In this document: piece after piece, positions 1-8,455 of the stretch
How the letters are laid out: each line of letters begins with the position of its first letter
Numbering within the stretch: position 1 is the stretch's first letter
Source: Candidatus Obscuribacterales bacterium
GTDB lineage: Bacteria > Cyanobacteriota > Vampirovibrionia > Obscuribacterales > Obscuribacteraceae
Length of the DNA: 52,732 nt
Assembly: GCA_019746975.1 (NCBI GenBank)
Contig: JAIERK010000077.1
Span: forward strand, 1 to 52,732
Direction of reading: 5' to 3'
Translations under genes and position numbers: made by a program
Notes under the pieces: model-generated
What the model saw: the letters and a program-made list of their open reading frames with translations, nothing else
Told to the model about the DNA's origin: nothing
Databases searched by the model: none

Positions 1-149
1 TGATGTCATGGTAAGATCTTGGATGAGTTAATGAGAGATGTCAGGGTAAGATTTCTCGGTGAGGCAATACGAACACCTGATGTCACGGTAAGATCTTGGA
101 TGAGTTAATGAGAGATGTCAGGGTAAGATTTCTCGGTGAGGCAATACGA
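1..149. repeat. Two 72-bp direct repeats with internal sub-repeats
   Basis: Positions 1-72 and 78-149 are the same sequence with one difference (t/c at unit base 9), separated by 5 bases, so the period is 77. Each unit holds two copies of a motif GATGTCANGGTAAGAT (2-17, 37-52, 79-94, 114-129). An inverted GGTAAGAT lies at 239-246. The first copy begins at the window edge, so the array may extend further left. No ORF is associated. It could be an array of protein-binding sites or the remnant end of a mobile element; neither is demonstrated. Confidence 0.9.
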
Positions 150-422
150 TCAGTGCTGCCACCGACAATAAGTAAACTATCGGCAAGCGTGCTCATCGTT
201 GGTTATTCTCTGACAACTGTGATTCCATCTACGGCAACATCTTACCAAATGCACTAGAGCCTCGTCCTTCAGGTAGGGATGCAATGTGCGACTGCGGGTC
301 AGTCAGTCGCACGTTCGTTGCGATTGGGTGTATCGCTTGATAATGGTGATGGGAGCGCCGCCGCAGGATGCGGCGAAGTAACTAGGAGACTAAAGCCATT
401 TTGCTGGTTGAAGAAAACATCG
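150..422. other. Non-coding stretch with two hairpins
   Basis: No convincing gene is seen. A perfect 9-bp stem (GTGCGACTG at 286-294 with CAGTCGCAC at 304-312, 9-base loop) and a 6-bp GC-rich stem (359-364 with 370-375) lie downstream of the minus-strand gene that ends at 423. Neither is followed by a T run, so a terminator role is only possible. Confidence 0.4.
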
Positions 423-1217
423 CTAGAAGTCGAGTAGTAGTAGCGAATCGATTGATATCGATGCGACCATGGCAAGAAAGAAATCATTGAAGTCGCAAAC
501 CTGAAGATTTGCATCCTGGTAGTCAAAGTTGCTGAACTCAACATTCTGAGCACCACTGGATTGAATAATCTCGAGGAACGAGTCCATATCAGTTGTATGA
601 GAAATGAAATTCAGATAGAACAAAACAGCTTTGGCATGCGGCGGTTCAATTGGACCAACGCAGAAAAGCATTTGCAATAGCTGAGATGAGCTAATCGAGG
701 CACCGGTCGCGGACCAGATTCTCTTCGGCGGCTCGCTGCTTTCGAAGAATGTCGGGTCGCCTCTCATTTCATTCACGGGTCCACCGTCAATTTCGAAATC
801 TTCGATATATCGAAGCATCATGTTGAGTGCTGCGGAGCTTTCTTCTTTCGGTAGCCTCGACAGAAGCCACTCTTCAGTTGACTTGAGTATTGGGTACGCG
901 ATTGTTCCGTAACAACTAAATGGTTGCTTCAGAAGATTTACTGGGCACTCCGTGCAGTGATCTTTGAGCGAGAAAAGATGTTCGGACTCGTCGAGCAGTG
1001 TCTGCACCGAGACCTCTTGTGATTGTGTCTGTCCACCCGGAGTGTAGAGGACGCGACTAATCGTGAGCTCTGATGGCGGAAGTGGGTTGCCATCTTCCTT
1101 TGCGATTTCGATGATGGCATGCGCATGTCCGCGATTCTTGATTTGGCGGATGAAATTCTCGTTGGGAAACTCATCCCTCACGGGACATTCAAAATGAACA
1201 AGGTACTCGATACTCAT
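423..1217 (-). CDS. Hypothetical protein with a clustered Cys motif
   Basis: A soluble protein of 264 residues that I cannot assign to a named family. The start is set at the ATG at 1217 because a GGGGG ribosome-binding run lies just before it; an in-frame GTG 18 codons upstream is less likely. About a third of the way in is a motif CTECPVNLL followed, some residues later, by FSCYGTIAYPI. This gives three closely spaced Cys and resembles a metal-binding or structural knuckle. The rest is predicted mixed alpha/beta with no signal peptide or membrane segment. It stands alone: the next minus-strand gene upstream is about 0.9 kb away. Coding status is supported by length and codon use; function is unknown. 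Confidence 0.72.
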   Translation of the reverse strand: MSIEYLVHFECPVRDEFPNENFIRQIKNRGHAHAIIEIAKEDGNPLPPSELTISRVLYTPGGQTQSQEVSVQTLLDESEHLFSLKDHCTECPVNLLKQPFSCYGTIAYPILKSTEEWLLSRLPKEESSAALNMMLRYIEDFEIDGGPVNEMRGDPTFFESSEPPKRIWSATGASISSSQLLQMLFCVGPIEPPHAKAVLFYLNFISHTTDMDSFLEIIQSSGAQNVEFSNFDYQDANLQVCDFNDFFLAMVASISIDSLLLLDF

Positions 1218-1273
1218 AAAACCCCCGAGGCATTCGACTAATGCGCTTGACCTACTGTAGCAGCTCAGCACTC

Positions 1274-1477
1274 CTAGATCTTGTTCAAACCGGGTGTTAG
1301 GTGAATTAATATAGTCTCTTGGCTTGTGTCCGGGAGCAGGAGCTGTAACTGTAACTTATTTCCGAGGGCGTGGCGCTCAATGACGCTACCAATATCTATT
1401 AGACAAATTACTGTTCCGGTGGGGAAAAATTGCACCATTGACGATACCATGAAAATGCATGGTTCTGATTTCGGCAA
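1274..1477 (-). CDS. Possible small ORF, 67 codons
   Basis: A short open frame upstream of, and on the same strand as, the Cys-motif protein. The product is hydrophobic in its centre and has no recognised motif. No Shine-Dalgarno sequence is seen before the first ATG or the internal ones. It may be a leader region and not a gene; it is listed only because it fills the gap in the right orientation. Confidence 0.2.
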   Translation of the reverse strand: MPKSEPCIFMVSSMVQFFPTGTVICLIDIGSVIERHALGNKLQLQLLLPDTSQETILIHLTPGLNKI

Positions 1478-1576
1478 CGACTACAGCAATGAATAGAGTG
1501 TTAGCAGCGATTCCTTTGTGCTGCGCCGCTTATCGTTTCGCATATGATATGGATAAACCAAGTTCGAGTCCTATTT

Positions 1577-1802
1577 ATGTCTAAAAAGCCAAAGAAAGTT
1601 CGAAAAAAACAACCCAGCGCAGTCATTGCGATCAACGAAAGACTCTGTGTCTGAGGACGACGAGAAGGCTTCGAAAGAATCAGTGCGTGAAGACGGCGAC
1701 AAAGCTTCTAGAGAATCTGTGCCTGAGGATGACGCGAACGCGTCGAAAGACTCCCAACCTTATGCAAGTCAGGCAGAACACGGCCGTGGCAATAGCGACT
1801 GA
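1577..1802 (+). pseudogene. Frameshifted small acidic repeat ORF
   Basis: The ATG at 1577 opens a basic N-terminus (MSKKPKKVRKK) that stops after 25 codons. From about 1641 the +1 frame runs open to a TGA at 1800-1802 and encodes a 13-residue repeat, seen three times, of the form ESVxEDDxxASK. Removing one A from the A7 run at 1603-1609 joins both parts into one product of about 74 residues: a basic head, acidic repeats and a Ser/Gln-rich tail. The repeat periodicity shows that the second frame was under coding selection. It could be a real frameshift mutation, slippage-dependent expression or a consensus error in the homopolymer. No function can be assigned. Confidence 0.45.
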
Positions 1803-2153
1803 AATGCAGCTTGAATTGCAACTGAAAAAATATTTTCATTATTGAGCAGAATAAGTCAACGGATAAATCGGAGTGAGGACCCGTCGATAATCGACTGCGA
1901 TTAAGGGGTAAAACATTCATGCCGTGTCGCCATGTCGAGGACTCCATGACAATCGAAACAGCTAGTAAGGTCGAAAGCCTCAACCAGCGCCTGGAGAGTG
2001 TTCAAAAGTTCGTAAGCACGCTTTGGGTAAGATATCAAAATCCGGTCAGATTCGTGGAATTCCGAGTGTCGCTCAAGAGAGAGCCGGACAGCAATCAACC
2101 AGCCTGCGCTGAGGCCGTTAAGATTGCGGAGCCTCAGTCAGCTCGCAATCTCG
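1803..2153. other. Gap without a supported gene
   Basis: About 350 bases separate the acidic repeat ORF from the end of the DUF4261-like gene. Short open frames exist on both strands (about 100 codons on plus from 1919, 65 codons on minus from 2098). They overlap each other, have no ribosome-binding site and resemble no family I know. Nothing firm is seen. Confidence 0.4.
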
Positions 2154-3167
2154 TCAGGCTAGTTCCGCAAACCGCCATCGCCCATATGGATTGTAGAAGA
2201 AATTATCCGGTTCGTAAGTAGTGCACTCTTCCCATCGTACACGAAGTCGCTGCCAATCTTCGTTTGGGCGAAAAGTATCACCAGATTTGAAACCGCCGAT
2301 CGTGCACTCAATCATGAGGTACAGGCTGAACACGAAAAATAGCATTACAGCGGCATTTTCGTCGGGCAGATCCTCGGTGGCAATCTTCTCCAGGATCGAG
2401 CGTGAGATAATCATGTCTGGATAACCGAGCAAATGCATTCCGCATGAATACAAATCTGTTTCTGAACTAATTGGAAACTTTACGTAGGTTCGAAAAAGTG
2501 ATTCCCAGAACTCCGGTGTATCCGCTGGTTCATCTCCTGATTTCTCGCAGAGATCAATCCAACGCTGTCCCGAATGCGCGATACCAGAACTCTCGCATTT
2601 AATTGCAACAGCTCCTGCTTCCTCAATCAACCGCCTACCAATCTGAAGAAAAACATGACTTGCTACTGGACCCTGCGCTGATGGAAAATTTCTGCTCAGA
2701 ACATAAATTACTCGAGTGTGCTCATCGATTCGTTGAAGGTCATCGTCGTCCAGAGACGAAAACACACCATAGTCGCTAACTGCAAAAGCTGTGACCATGC
2801 GCTCATCATGCTCTTGAACCTCAAACTCGATATTCGCTTCTTGAAGGATGAAGGTGGCTCGCCTTTCGAACTCCTCATCGCCAACCAGGCATAGTATTAT
2901 TTTCGGTAAACAACCATCCCCGGTTACTTCTACGCGCAGGCGATGCCAGTCTGCCCAGCAGTTCTCTGGCTCTACATCGCAGTACCCCCTGCTCTCATCC
3001 ATACCGGCAGCCGCTTCGGGTGCCACCATCATACAGACCGCATTATCGCGAACGCTGATGACCTCGTCTTCTGTCAATGGCTTTCCTTTGACCTCCTCTG
3101 CCTGAGCTAGTAGCAACGCCAGAGAAGGCGAAAAGACTGGAATCAACTGTTCATCGTTTTCTGTCAT
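2154..3167 (-). CDS. DUF4261-like protein
   Basis: A cytoplasmic protein of 337 residues. The segment SSETDLYSCGMHLLGYPDM in its C-terminal half matches the hallmark of DUF4261-type domains (a Gly-Met/Leu-Gly-Pro-Asp loop), a family of unknown biochemical role often found near contact-dependent or stress genes. The start is placed at the ATG at 3167 because AAAGGTG lies about 10 bases upstream. An in-frame upstream start at 3206 would overlap the end of the preceding gene. The gap to that CvfC-like gene is only 14 bases, so the two are likely co-transcribed. The N-terminal 130 residues are acidic and unassigned. The family call rests on motif likeness only. Confidence 0.75.
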   Translation of the reverse strand: MTENDEQLIPVFSPSLALLLAQAEEVKGKPLTEDEVISVRDNAVCMMVAPEAAAGMDESRGYCDVEPENCWADWHRLRVEVTGDGCLPKIILCLVGDEEFERRATFILQEANIEFEVQEHDERMVTAFAVSDYGVFSSLDDDDLQRIDEHTRVIYVLSRNFPSAQGPVASHVFLQIGRRLIEEAGAVAIKCESSGIAHSGQRWIDLCEKSGDEPADTPEFWESLFRTYVKFPISSETDLYSCGMHLLGYPDMIISRSILEKIATEDLPDENAAVMLFFVFSLYLMIECTIGGFKSGDTFRPNEDWQRLRVRWEECTTYEPDNFFYNPYGRWRFAELA

Positions 3168-3181
3168 AACAGCAAGCACCT

Positions 3182-4294
3182 TTATCGATTTGAGATTTGT
3201 TTCCACATTGGCGCGAGACCTTCAGCACCACCACGAATTCTTGCAATCGCGGCTTCGGCTTCAAGGCGCACTTCAAAGGCCTCATCAATCAATGCGGTCT
3301 CCAAGAATGGGAGGGCGGTTTCGTCGCCCATATCGAAGAGAAATCGAGCCGCCCTCCAACGAACGAGTTTGTTAGCATCCGACAAAGCTTGGCACATTGC
3401 AGAATGAGCAGCAAAGTCGCCAATGTCTGAGAGCGCATCCCCCGCGGTGCGCCTCACTCCGACGGACGAATCTTCTAGCATCGCGTGGCAGAGGGGTTGA
3501 ACCGCGCGTGACTCGCCGCTCGCTCCCAGCGCCGCTGCTGAAAGTCTGCGAACTTGCGGATGCGCATCGGATAATGCTCGTTGCAGCAAATCAAAACTAC
3601 CCTGCAACCGACTCAGCTCAGTCACCGCCGCCAGTCTACGACTCCAGTCTGACTCACTCAACCATTCACCGGCAACCTCGACAGTCAGCTCACGTGAAGG
3701 CTTCTGTCCGAGCGCTTGTGCCACCACAGCTGCCAGCGCCGCCTGATCAAACATCCCTTCGAATTCCTCTTTGAGCTCGTCGGCTACCTCTTCGCGTTGT
3801 CCGTACCGTCTGCCGTGATCTGCCCAGTATCGCTCTGCAAGGAAGTCCAGTCCAGTCTCGTCTTGTATGTGCATTGCAGCCTCGGTAAAGCGCGCACCAA
3901 GAGCGACACGGCTTTCGCCTTCCGAATCGGTTACTTTGATTTGAATCGGCACACCCCGAAATGTTTGCACCAGCACGTGCACCTGACCTTCGGATTCTGC
4001 GTCTTTTCGCTGTTGGTCTATGGAAGGGGTCGCAACGATTTCTTGTCCTATTACTATTGCTGTCGCACTCTCCAAAATTGGTTTCCAATCTGCGCGTGGA
4101 TCCTTATTTAGGGTTATGAAGTCCGCGCATAAAAACAGGCTCTGCAAGCCGTTTATCTGCAGTAACTCCTTCTGCCAATTCGCAGCATCAGCGCAATTCT
4201 CTTTTGTTAGCGTTACAGCGGAGCCGAGCTGTTGGTCAAGGTTGAGCTTCATGCTATTTGGGTTTGGAGTTGTTTCGACTGATTTCAACTTCAT
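3182..4294 (-). CDS. cvfC: CvfC-like protein: Nfu N-terminal domain plus HEAT repeats
   Basis: The N-terminal 85 residues carry the Nfu/NifU N-terminal signature (TTPNPNSMKLNL, then an LFLCADFITLNK strand), the small scaffold fold seen in Fe-S cluster Nfu proteins. Residues about 215-355 are HEAT-type helical repeats, including VRRTAGDALSDIG and LVRWRAARFLFDMG. Order, length (370) and the C-terminal WKQISNR all match the staphylococcal conserved virulence factor C family (about 374 residues), whose molecular role is not known. The Cys-pair domain that would bind a cluster in true Nfu proteins is absent, so a scaffold or adaptor role is more likely than cluster assembly. It precedes the DUF4261-like gene by 14 bases. 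Confidence 0.9.
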   Translation of the reverse strand: MKLKSVETTPNPNSMKLNLDQQLGSAVTLTKENCADAANWQKELLQINGLQSLFLCADFITLNKDPRADWKPILESATAIVIGQEIVATPSIDQQRKDAESEGQVHVLVQTFRGVPIQIKVTDSEGESRVALGARFTEAAMHIQDETGLDFLAERYWADHGRRYGQREEVADELKEEFEGMFDQAALAAVVAQALGQKPSRELTVEVAGEWLSESDWSRRLAAVTELSRLQGSFDLLQRALSDAHPQVRRLSAAALGASGESRAVQPLCHAMLEDSSVGVRRTAGDALSDIGDFAAHSAMCQALSDANKLVRWRAARFLFDMGDETALPFLETALIDEAFEVRLEAEAAIARIRGGAEGLAPMWKQISNR

Positions 4295-4325
4295 ATGGTT
4301 TCGTTCAGAAACAAAAAATGTATGG

Positions 4326-5189
4326 TCAAGATCCAGCTCTAGTCAACGCCGCATTCACCCTTGTATAGAGCTCCGTCAGCCCCGGTTGTAAATCCTTCAT
4401 GGCAGGATCGTTTTTCAGGCTTTCCAGTTTAACCAGCGTTTCTTGCTGAACTCCAGGGGCCAAACGCGTGACAATGGTTGGGAATGTCTCTTTCATGTAG
4501 TCAACAAGTCTTACAAGTTCGCTTGTTTTATAGCTTTGCCGCTCCGAGAGTGATTGAACTGTCCCCGCTACCACGGTCGCAAGACCAGACTTCATCCGAT
4601 CTAAACCCTGCATTCTAGTTTCATACGTCGGATCATCTTTCTTGATGGTGACAGTGAGCTCATCTACAAGCTCCAGTAACACAACTACCGTTCGCAGTTG
4701 CAAACCCATCAACTCAATGATTTCATCAGCACCGATTTTATTATTGATAAAACCAAACAGATAGACTTTAAGTGTTTCACCGCCACCATTCATGAAATTG
4801 AGCGCCTGGCCGAGCCGCGCATCTAACGGCAGTGTCCGGCTCTTCAACATGTTGAGATTTTCCGGTGATGTTATTCGTTTAAAAAACTCACCAGATTGTT
4901 TGCTTTGATACCGAGGCAGCTTTTCGTAGCTATCTTCTGCGATTTCAGCAAGCTTCTTGCTTGCTGTCACCATATCGGTCGCGCTCCACTCCCGGTCGTG
5001 CGCTGGCATTCCAAGTTGTATGTACTCCTTGGACGTGAGAGATCGATCCGCCGCAACCGTTGACGTAACCGGAGCATCCGTCGCTGTGCCAGCAGGCTCG
5101 GCGGCGAAGGACGCGGGCACGCATGACCAGAGATTTATAGTCAGTGATAGGATTATTGTCGGGAGGCTGGTGACTCGTTGATTGCGCAT
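4326..5189 (-). CDS. Secreted helical protein of unknown function
   Basis: A protein of 287 residues with a clear Sec signal peptide: a basic N-terminus, a hydrophobic core (IILSLTINLWSCVPAS) and an Ala-rich cleavage region near residue 30. The mature part is almost wholly helical, rich in Lys, Glu and Leu, with no Cys pair or catalytic motif I recognise. It starts at an ATG with only a weak GAAGA upstream. It lies 31 bases upstream of the CvfC-like gene on the same strand and could head that operon. A periplasmic or exported structural role is inferred from the signal peptide alone. Confidence 0.78.
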   Translation of the reverse strand: MRNQRVTSLPTIILSLTINLWSCVPASFAAEPAGTATDAPVTSTVAADRSLTSKEYIQLGMPAHDREWSATDMVTASKKLAEIAEDSYEKLPRYQSKQSGEFFKRITSPENLNMLKSRTLPLDARLGQALNFMNGGGETLKVYLFGFINNKIGADEIIELMGLQLRTVVVLLELVDELTVTIKKDDPTYETRMQGLDRMKSGLATVVAGTVQSLSERQSYKTSELVRLVDYMKETFPTIVTRLAPGVQQETLVKLESLKNDPAMKDLQPGLTELYTRVNAALTRAGS

Positions 5190-5375
5190 TTAGAGATCTT
5201 CATGAAAGTAATCGTAAATATACTAACACGAGAGACTAATTATTTTAGATGTACATGGACGAAGGATAAAGCTATCGACCCGTTGTCACTAGCCACCATA
5301 TTAAGTACCAACATGATCCCTTGAAGTTCGAAGAAGTCATTCGCAAATGATTTCTTCTTGATACCATGAAGGATT

Positions 5376-6845
5376 CTATCTCGCTTTGACTTGTCGTTGT
5401 TGGCGGATTCGGCGAATTTCAGTAAGCAGCTCGCGAGACGAAACGAATCGATCGCTGACATCGATGGCGGTGCATTTTGCGAGAAAGGGATTTAGGTTCA
5501 AGCTGAGTTTAGAACTTTTGTCGACCTGCGAGACTTCGAGAGGAACAGGGTCTCGACCGGTAAGTAGAAAGTGGCAAGTGCAACCTAGAGCATAAATGTC
5601 GCTTTGAGGTACCGACTTTCCTCGAAGTTGCTCTGGTGGCATATATGATTGCTTCCCGACCATTGTTCCTGTGGCTGTGCCTACGAAGGCATTGGCCGCG
5701 CCGAAGTCAATTAAAACTAGCTGACCGTCCACTCTCAAGACTAGATTGTCGGGAGTAAGGTCTCGGTGAATTACGGGTGGATCTTGGGAGTGCAGATATA
5801 CAAGAATTTCGCAAATTTGCTGGGCCCAGTTAAGTACGAAATCCTCGGGTTGCGGCCCTCGTTCTTTCACGAAACGGCGCAAATCAAGACCATCTATGAA
5901 TTCAATCACTTCATAGTGGTGGTCGTTCTCAACGAAGTGATCTAGCACTTTCGCAATGTTCGGATGATTCAATTTGCTAAGAAAGAGAGCCTCGCGGTTA
6001 AACAGTTCGATTGCCTTAGCTTTCAGCGATTCTGATGAGTTCTTGGGGATAACGGCTTCCTTAACGATAATTTGTTCGCCGTTTGTTGCTGTCGCGGAAT
6101 AAATCGCTGCCGAGCCACCACATGCGACAAGTTCTGTCACTTTTATCGCTCCGCCGCGCAGCTCGGCTTCTGGTGCCAGCGGGACGAATAGAGTGGGTGA
6201 ATACCGTGTTGAAAACTCTTCATCCCAAAGATTGGTAAAGCTGTGAAAGTTGAGTTGCTTGATACCGGATACGGTGGAAAATTCGAGTGCCACTTTATCT
6301 AGTGACGGTTCGATCTCCGCATGCGAAGCATTCGTGACTATCGCGTAGATTAGTTTTTTCAGATCAAGCTGATCGATGTTTTTGAGTTTAATGTGTATAT
6401 TTACAAGTTGCCCTTTGAAGTCCGAGTCCAGGAATGTGAGCACGAGCTGATCTGCAACAGGCATACTCGCAGAGCTTCGAGAGAAGGTTACTTTATTGAG
6501 TTGCGACCAACTCCATCTGAGTTTGCTGGCACCCCAATAGATAGCGGGAAGAGTTATATCGCTTTGGCGAAGTATAAAGTCCTTTCTGATCAAGCATGAC
6601 ATCAAGAAAAGGTAGCCTGCGACATAGAGCAAGGCGACGACGCATGCGACCGTGCGAAATGGAGACAGATGCGGCAAGTTCGTGCATATAAAATATGTCG
6701 CGACTAGAACTACTGGCCAAAATATCTTCAACGTCACCAGGTGGGCGCCGTAAACCGGCGTATTGTGAGCGATACGGAAGACACCGCTGTGGTTGGAGGG
6801 TACTGCTGGGAGCTGTGGTGCTTCGGCTTTATTGGAGGCGTTCAA
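5376..6845 (-). CDS. Membrane-anchored Ser/Thr protein kinase
   Basis: A protein of 489 residues. Two membrane helices sit at about 40-58 and 66-86, followed by a beta-rich linker (to about 230) and a C-terminal Hanks-type kinase domain. Visible motifs are a shortened glycine loop (ACGGSAAIYS, about 242-251), Lys262 in IVKEA, the catalytic loop HRDLTPDN (360-367), DFG (380-382) and PPEQ in place of APE (403-406). All residues needed for catalysis are present. The start is a TTG preceded by GAGGG and overlaps the end of the upstream paralogue by 17 bases, indicating translational coupling. It probably phosphorylates cytoplasmic targets while tethered to the membrane; the substrate is unknown. 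Confidence 0.9.
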   Translation of the reverse strand: MNASNKAEAPQLPAVPSNHSGVFRIAHNTPVYGAHLVTLKIFWPVVLVATYFICTNLPHLSPFRTVACVVALLYVAGYLFLMSCLIRKDFILRQSDITLPAIYWGASKLRWSWSQLNKVTFSRSSASMPVADQLVLTFLDSDFKGQLVNIHIKLKNIDQLDLKKLIYAIVTNASHAEIEPSLDKVALEFSTVSGIKQLNFHSFTNLWDEEFSTRYSPTLFVPLAPEAELRGGAIKVTELVACGGSAAIYSATATNGEQIIVKEAVIPKNSSESLKAKAIELFNREALFLSKLNHPNIAKVLDHFVENDHHYEVIEFIDGLDLRRFVKERGPQPEDFVLNWAQQICEILVYLHSQDPPVIHRDLTPDNLVLRVDGQLVLIDFGAANAFVGTATGTMVGKQSYMPPEQLRGKSVPQSDIYALGCTCHFLLTGRDPVPLEVSQVDKSSKLSLNLNPFLAKCTAIDVSDRFVSSRELLTEIRRIRQQRQVKAR

Positions 6846-8211
6846 GTTGTGCCCTCATCTTGCCGAGGTTGGAATATCTTTCTGTCCGATTGAATTTTGT
6901 CGCTGTCGAAATAATGCTATCCATCGCCTTGCTGACCGATTTGGAATGGTGCGAAGGACGAGATTCTGTTATTGGTTCTGGGTCTAATCCCGTGAGCATA
7001 AAGTGAAGCGTGCACCCCAGCGCGTATAAATCGCTGGACTCTCCTAGCTCACCTTTAAACTGTTCGGGCGACATATAGGAATGTTTGCCGACAACCGTGT
7101 TGGTCTTGTTGCGGGTTAACTCTTGCGACGCATCGAAGTCCATTAGTCTTACGCTACCAGACTTGTCAATCATGATGTTGTCCGGAGTTACGTCACCGTG
7201 AATGATAGGTGGGGCCAGCTGGTGCATGTACGAAAGAGTCTCACACAGCGAGGCGCCAATTTTTGCTGCTATGGCTTCATTGATGGGACCGCTCCTCGCA
7301 ACAAGCTGGCGCAGTGTATCGCCATCAATGTATTCGATTACAAAATAGCCACGCATGTCTTCGATGAAGAAATCGTACAATCTAATGATCATGGGATGCG
7401 AAATGCGTCTTAAAATCGAGACTTCCTTGATGAGATTGTCCGTTGCTTTTTTCAGTCCGCGATCATTTGCAGGAAGGATAAATTCTTTGAGCACGACCTG
7501 CGAGGGCATATCTGGAAGTCCTGTTTGCGGTAATACCGAGGCCAGATAGGCTGTGCCTTGCCCACCTCCGCTCAAGATTCGTTCGACAGTATAACTGTCG
7601 CTCAGAACTGTTCCTTCCGCAATTGTTTGATCTTGTCTAAGCCGCCGCTCCGATTTCGTTAGGCTCATGTCTTTGAGCCAGAGTTCTGTGTAGGTAGCAA
7701 TTGATTCCGACTTGGTCAACTTCACATCTCCTTTGACTGTGGCATGTGGTGCCCATGTGCGAACGCACGAGATGAGGGTAGTTGAATCGATGGTATCGCG
7801 GACATCTTCCCACAGAATTAAAACATGTGATTTGTCTTTGAACTCGAAGTAGACATAATTGGGGATGATGCTGATCTTTCGTTGCCTGATTTCGACTCTG
7901 GCGAGCCAATCCCAGGGTACAACAGGGGAGGGCGTAATGTTATCGATATTGATACTCAGTCCCTTCGCTTTGAGTTCGAGTGTTGTTCGACCGGTGTGTT
8001 TACCTACAATCAGTATCAACTGAAGAACTCCCAAGGCGAACACTGCAGCAATTTGCCACCATGCTGCAACGTCCGCCATGCTTGAAACAATCAACCAGAT
8101 TATGGTCCCTGCGATGAATGCTGACCGATAGACAAAGCTTGCGTCTTCCGCAGTAGCCATCGTCGTCGGCTCGATGACAGGGTATTTCTCGGCTTTGGTC
8201 AGATCGGACAT
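6829..8211 (-). CDS. Membrane-anchored Ser/Thr kinase paralogue with altered motifs
   Basis: A protein of 460 residues with the same plan as its downstream neighbour: two membrane helices (about 29-46 and 52-71), a linker, then a kinase domain from about 205. The glycine loop (LSGGGQGTAYLA) and Lys242 in VLKEF are canonical. However, the catalytic loop reads HGDVTPDN (338-345) instead of HRD, and the metal-binding motif reads DFD (358-360) instead of DFG. Asp340, Asn345 and Asp358 remain. Loss of the HRD arginine is tolerated in some active kinases, but Gly-to-Asp in DFG is rare, so activity may be reduced or regulated differently. The overlap with the next gene suggests that the two act together. 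Confidence 0.9.
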   Translation of the reverse strand: MSDLTKAEKYPVIEPTTMATAEDASFVYRSAFIAGTIIWLIVSSMADVAAWWQIAAVFALGVLQLILIVGKHTGRTTLELKAKGLSINIDNITPSPVVPWDWLARVEIRQRKISIIPNYVYFEFKDKSHVLILWEDVRDTIDSTTLISCVRTWAPHATVKGDVKLTKSESIATYTELWLKDMSLTKSERRLRQDQTIAEGTVLSDSYTVERILSGGGQGTAYLASVLPQTGLPDMPSQVVLKEFILPANDRGLKKATDNLIKEVSILRRISHPMIIRLYDFFIEDMRGYFVIEYIDGDTLRQLVARSGPINEAIAAKIGASLCETLSYMHQLAPPIIHGDVTPDNIMIDKSGSVRLMDFDASQELTRNKTNTVVGKHSYMSPEQFKGELGESSDLYALGCTLHFMLTGLDPEPITESRPSHHSKSVSKAMDSIISTATKFNRTERYSNLGKMRAQLERLQ

Positions 8212-8455
8212 AGTAACTGGTATTGCCTGAATTGAGCCTCGAATGATTCGACCAAAGGTCGTTCGGAACTAGTAAGATAGCTACACTTTTGTGTATTAAC
8301 GATTTTCCACATTTAGTGGTCCCCAGGCGTTTTTCAACTGAATCTCTTAATCTAGTACAGACGGTGTGGCTTGATTGGTGAGGTGTCTGTCAGTTACACC
8401 AGATCGAGGGAAGTGTGGTTGTCAGCCGACACCTTGATGTGCGGCCGCCGCGACA

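Noticed and set aside
1..149. CRISPR array
   Set aside because: Two 72-bp units separated by 5 bases do not fit repeat-spacer geometry, and no cas gene is present.
1919..2221. A 100-codon plus-strand ORF and a 65-codon minus ORF over it
   Set aside because: No ribosome-binding site, mutual overlap, overlap with the end of the DUF4261-like gene, and no recognisable family.
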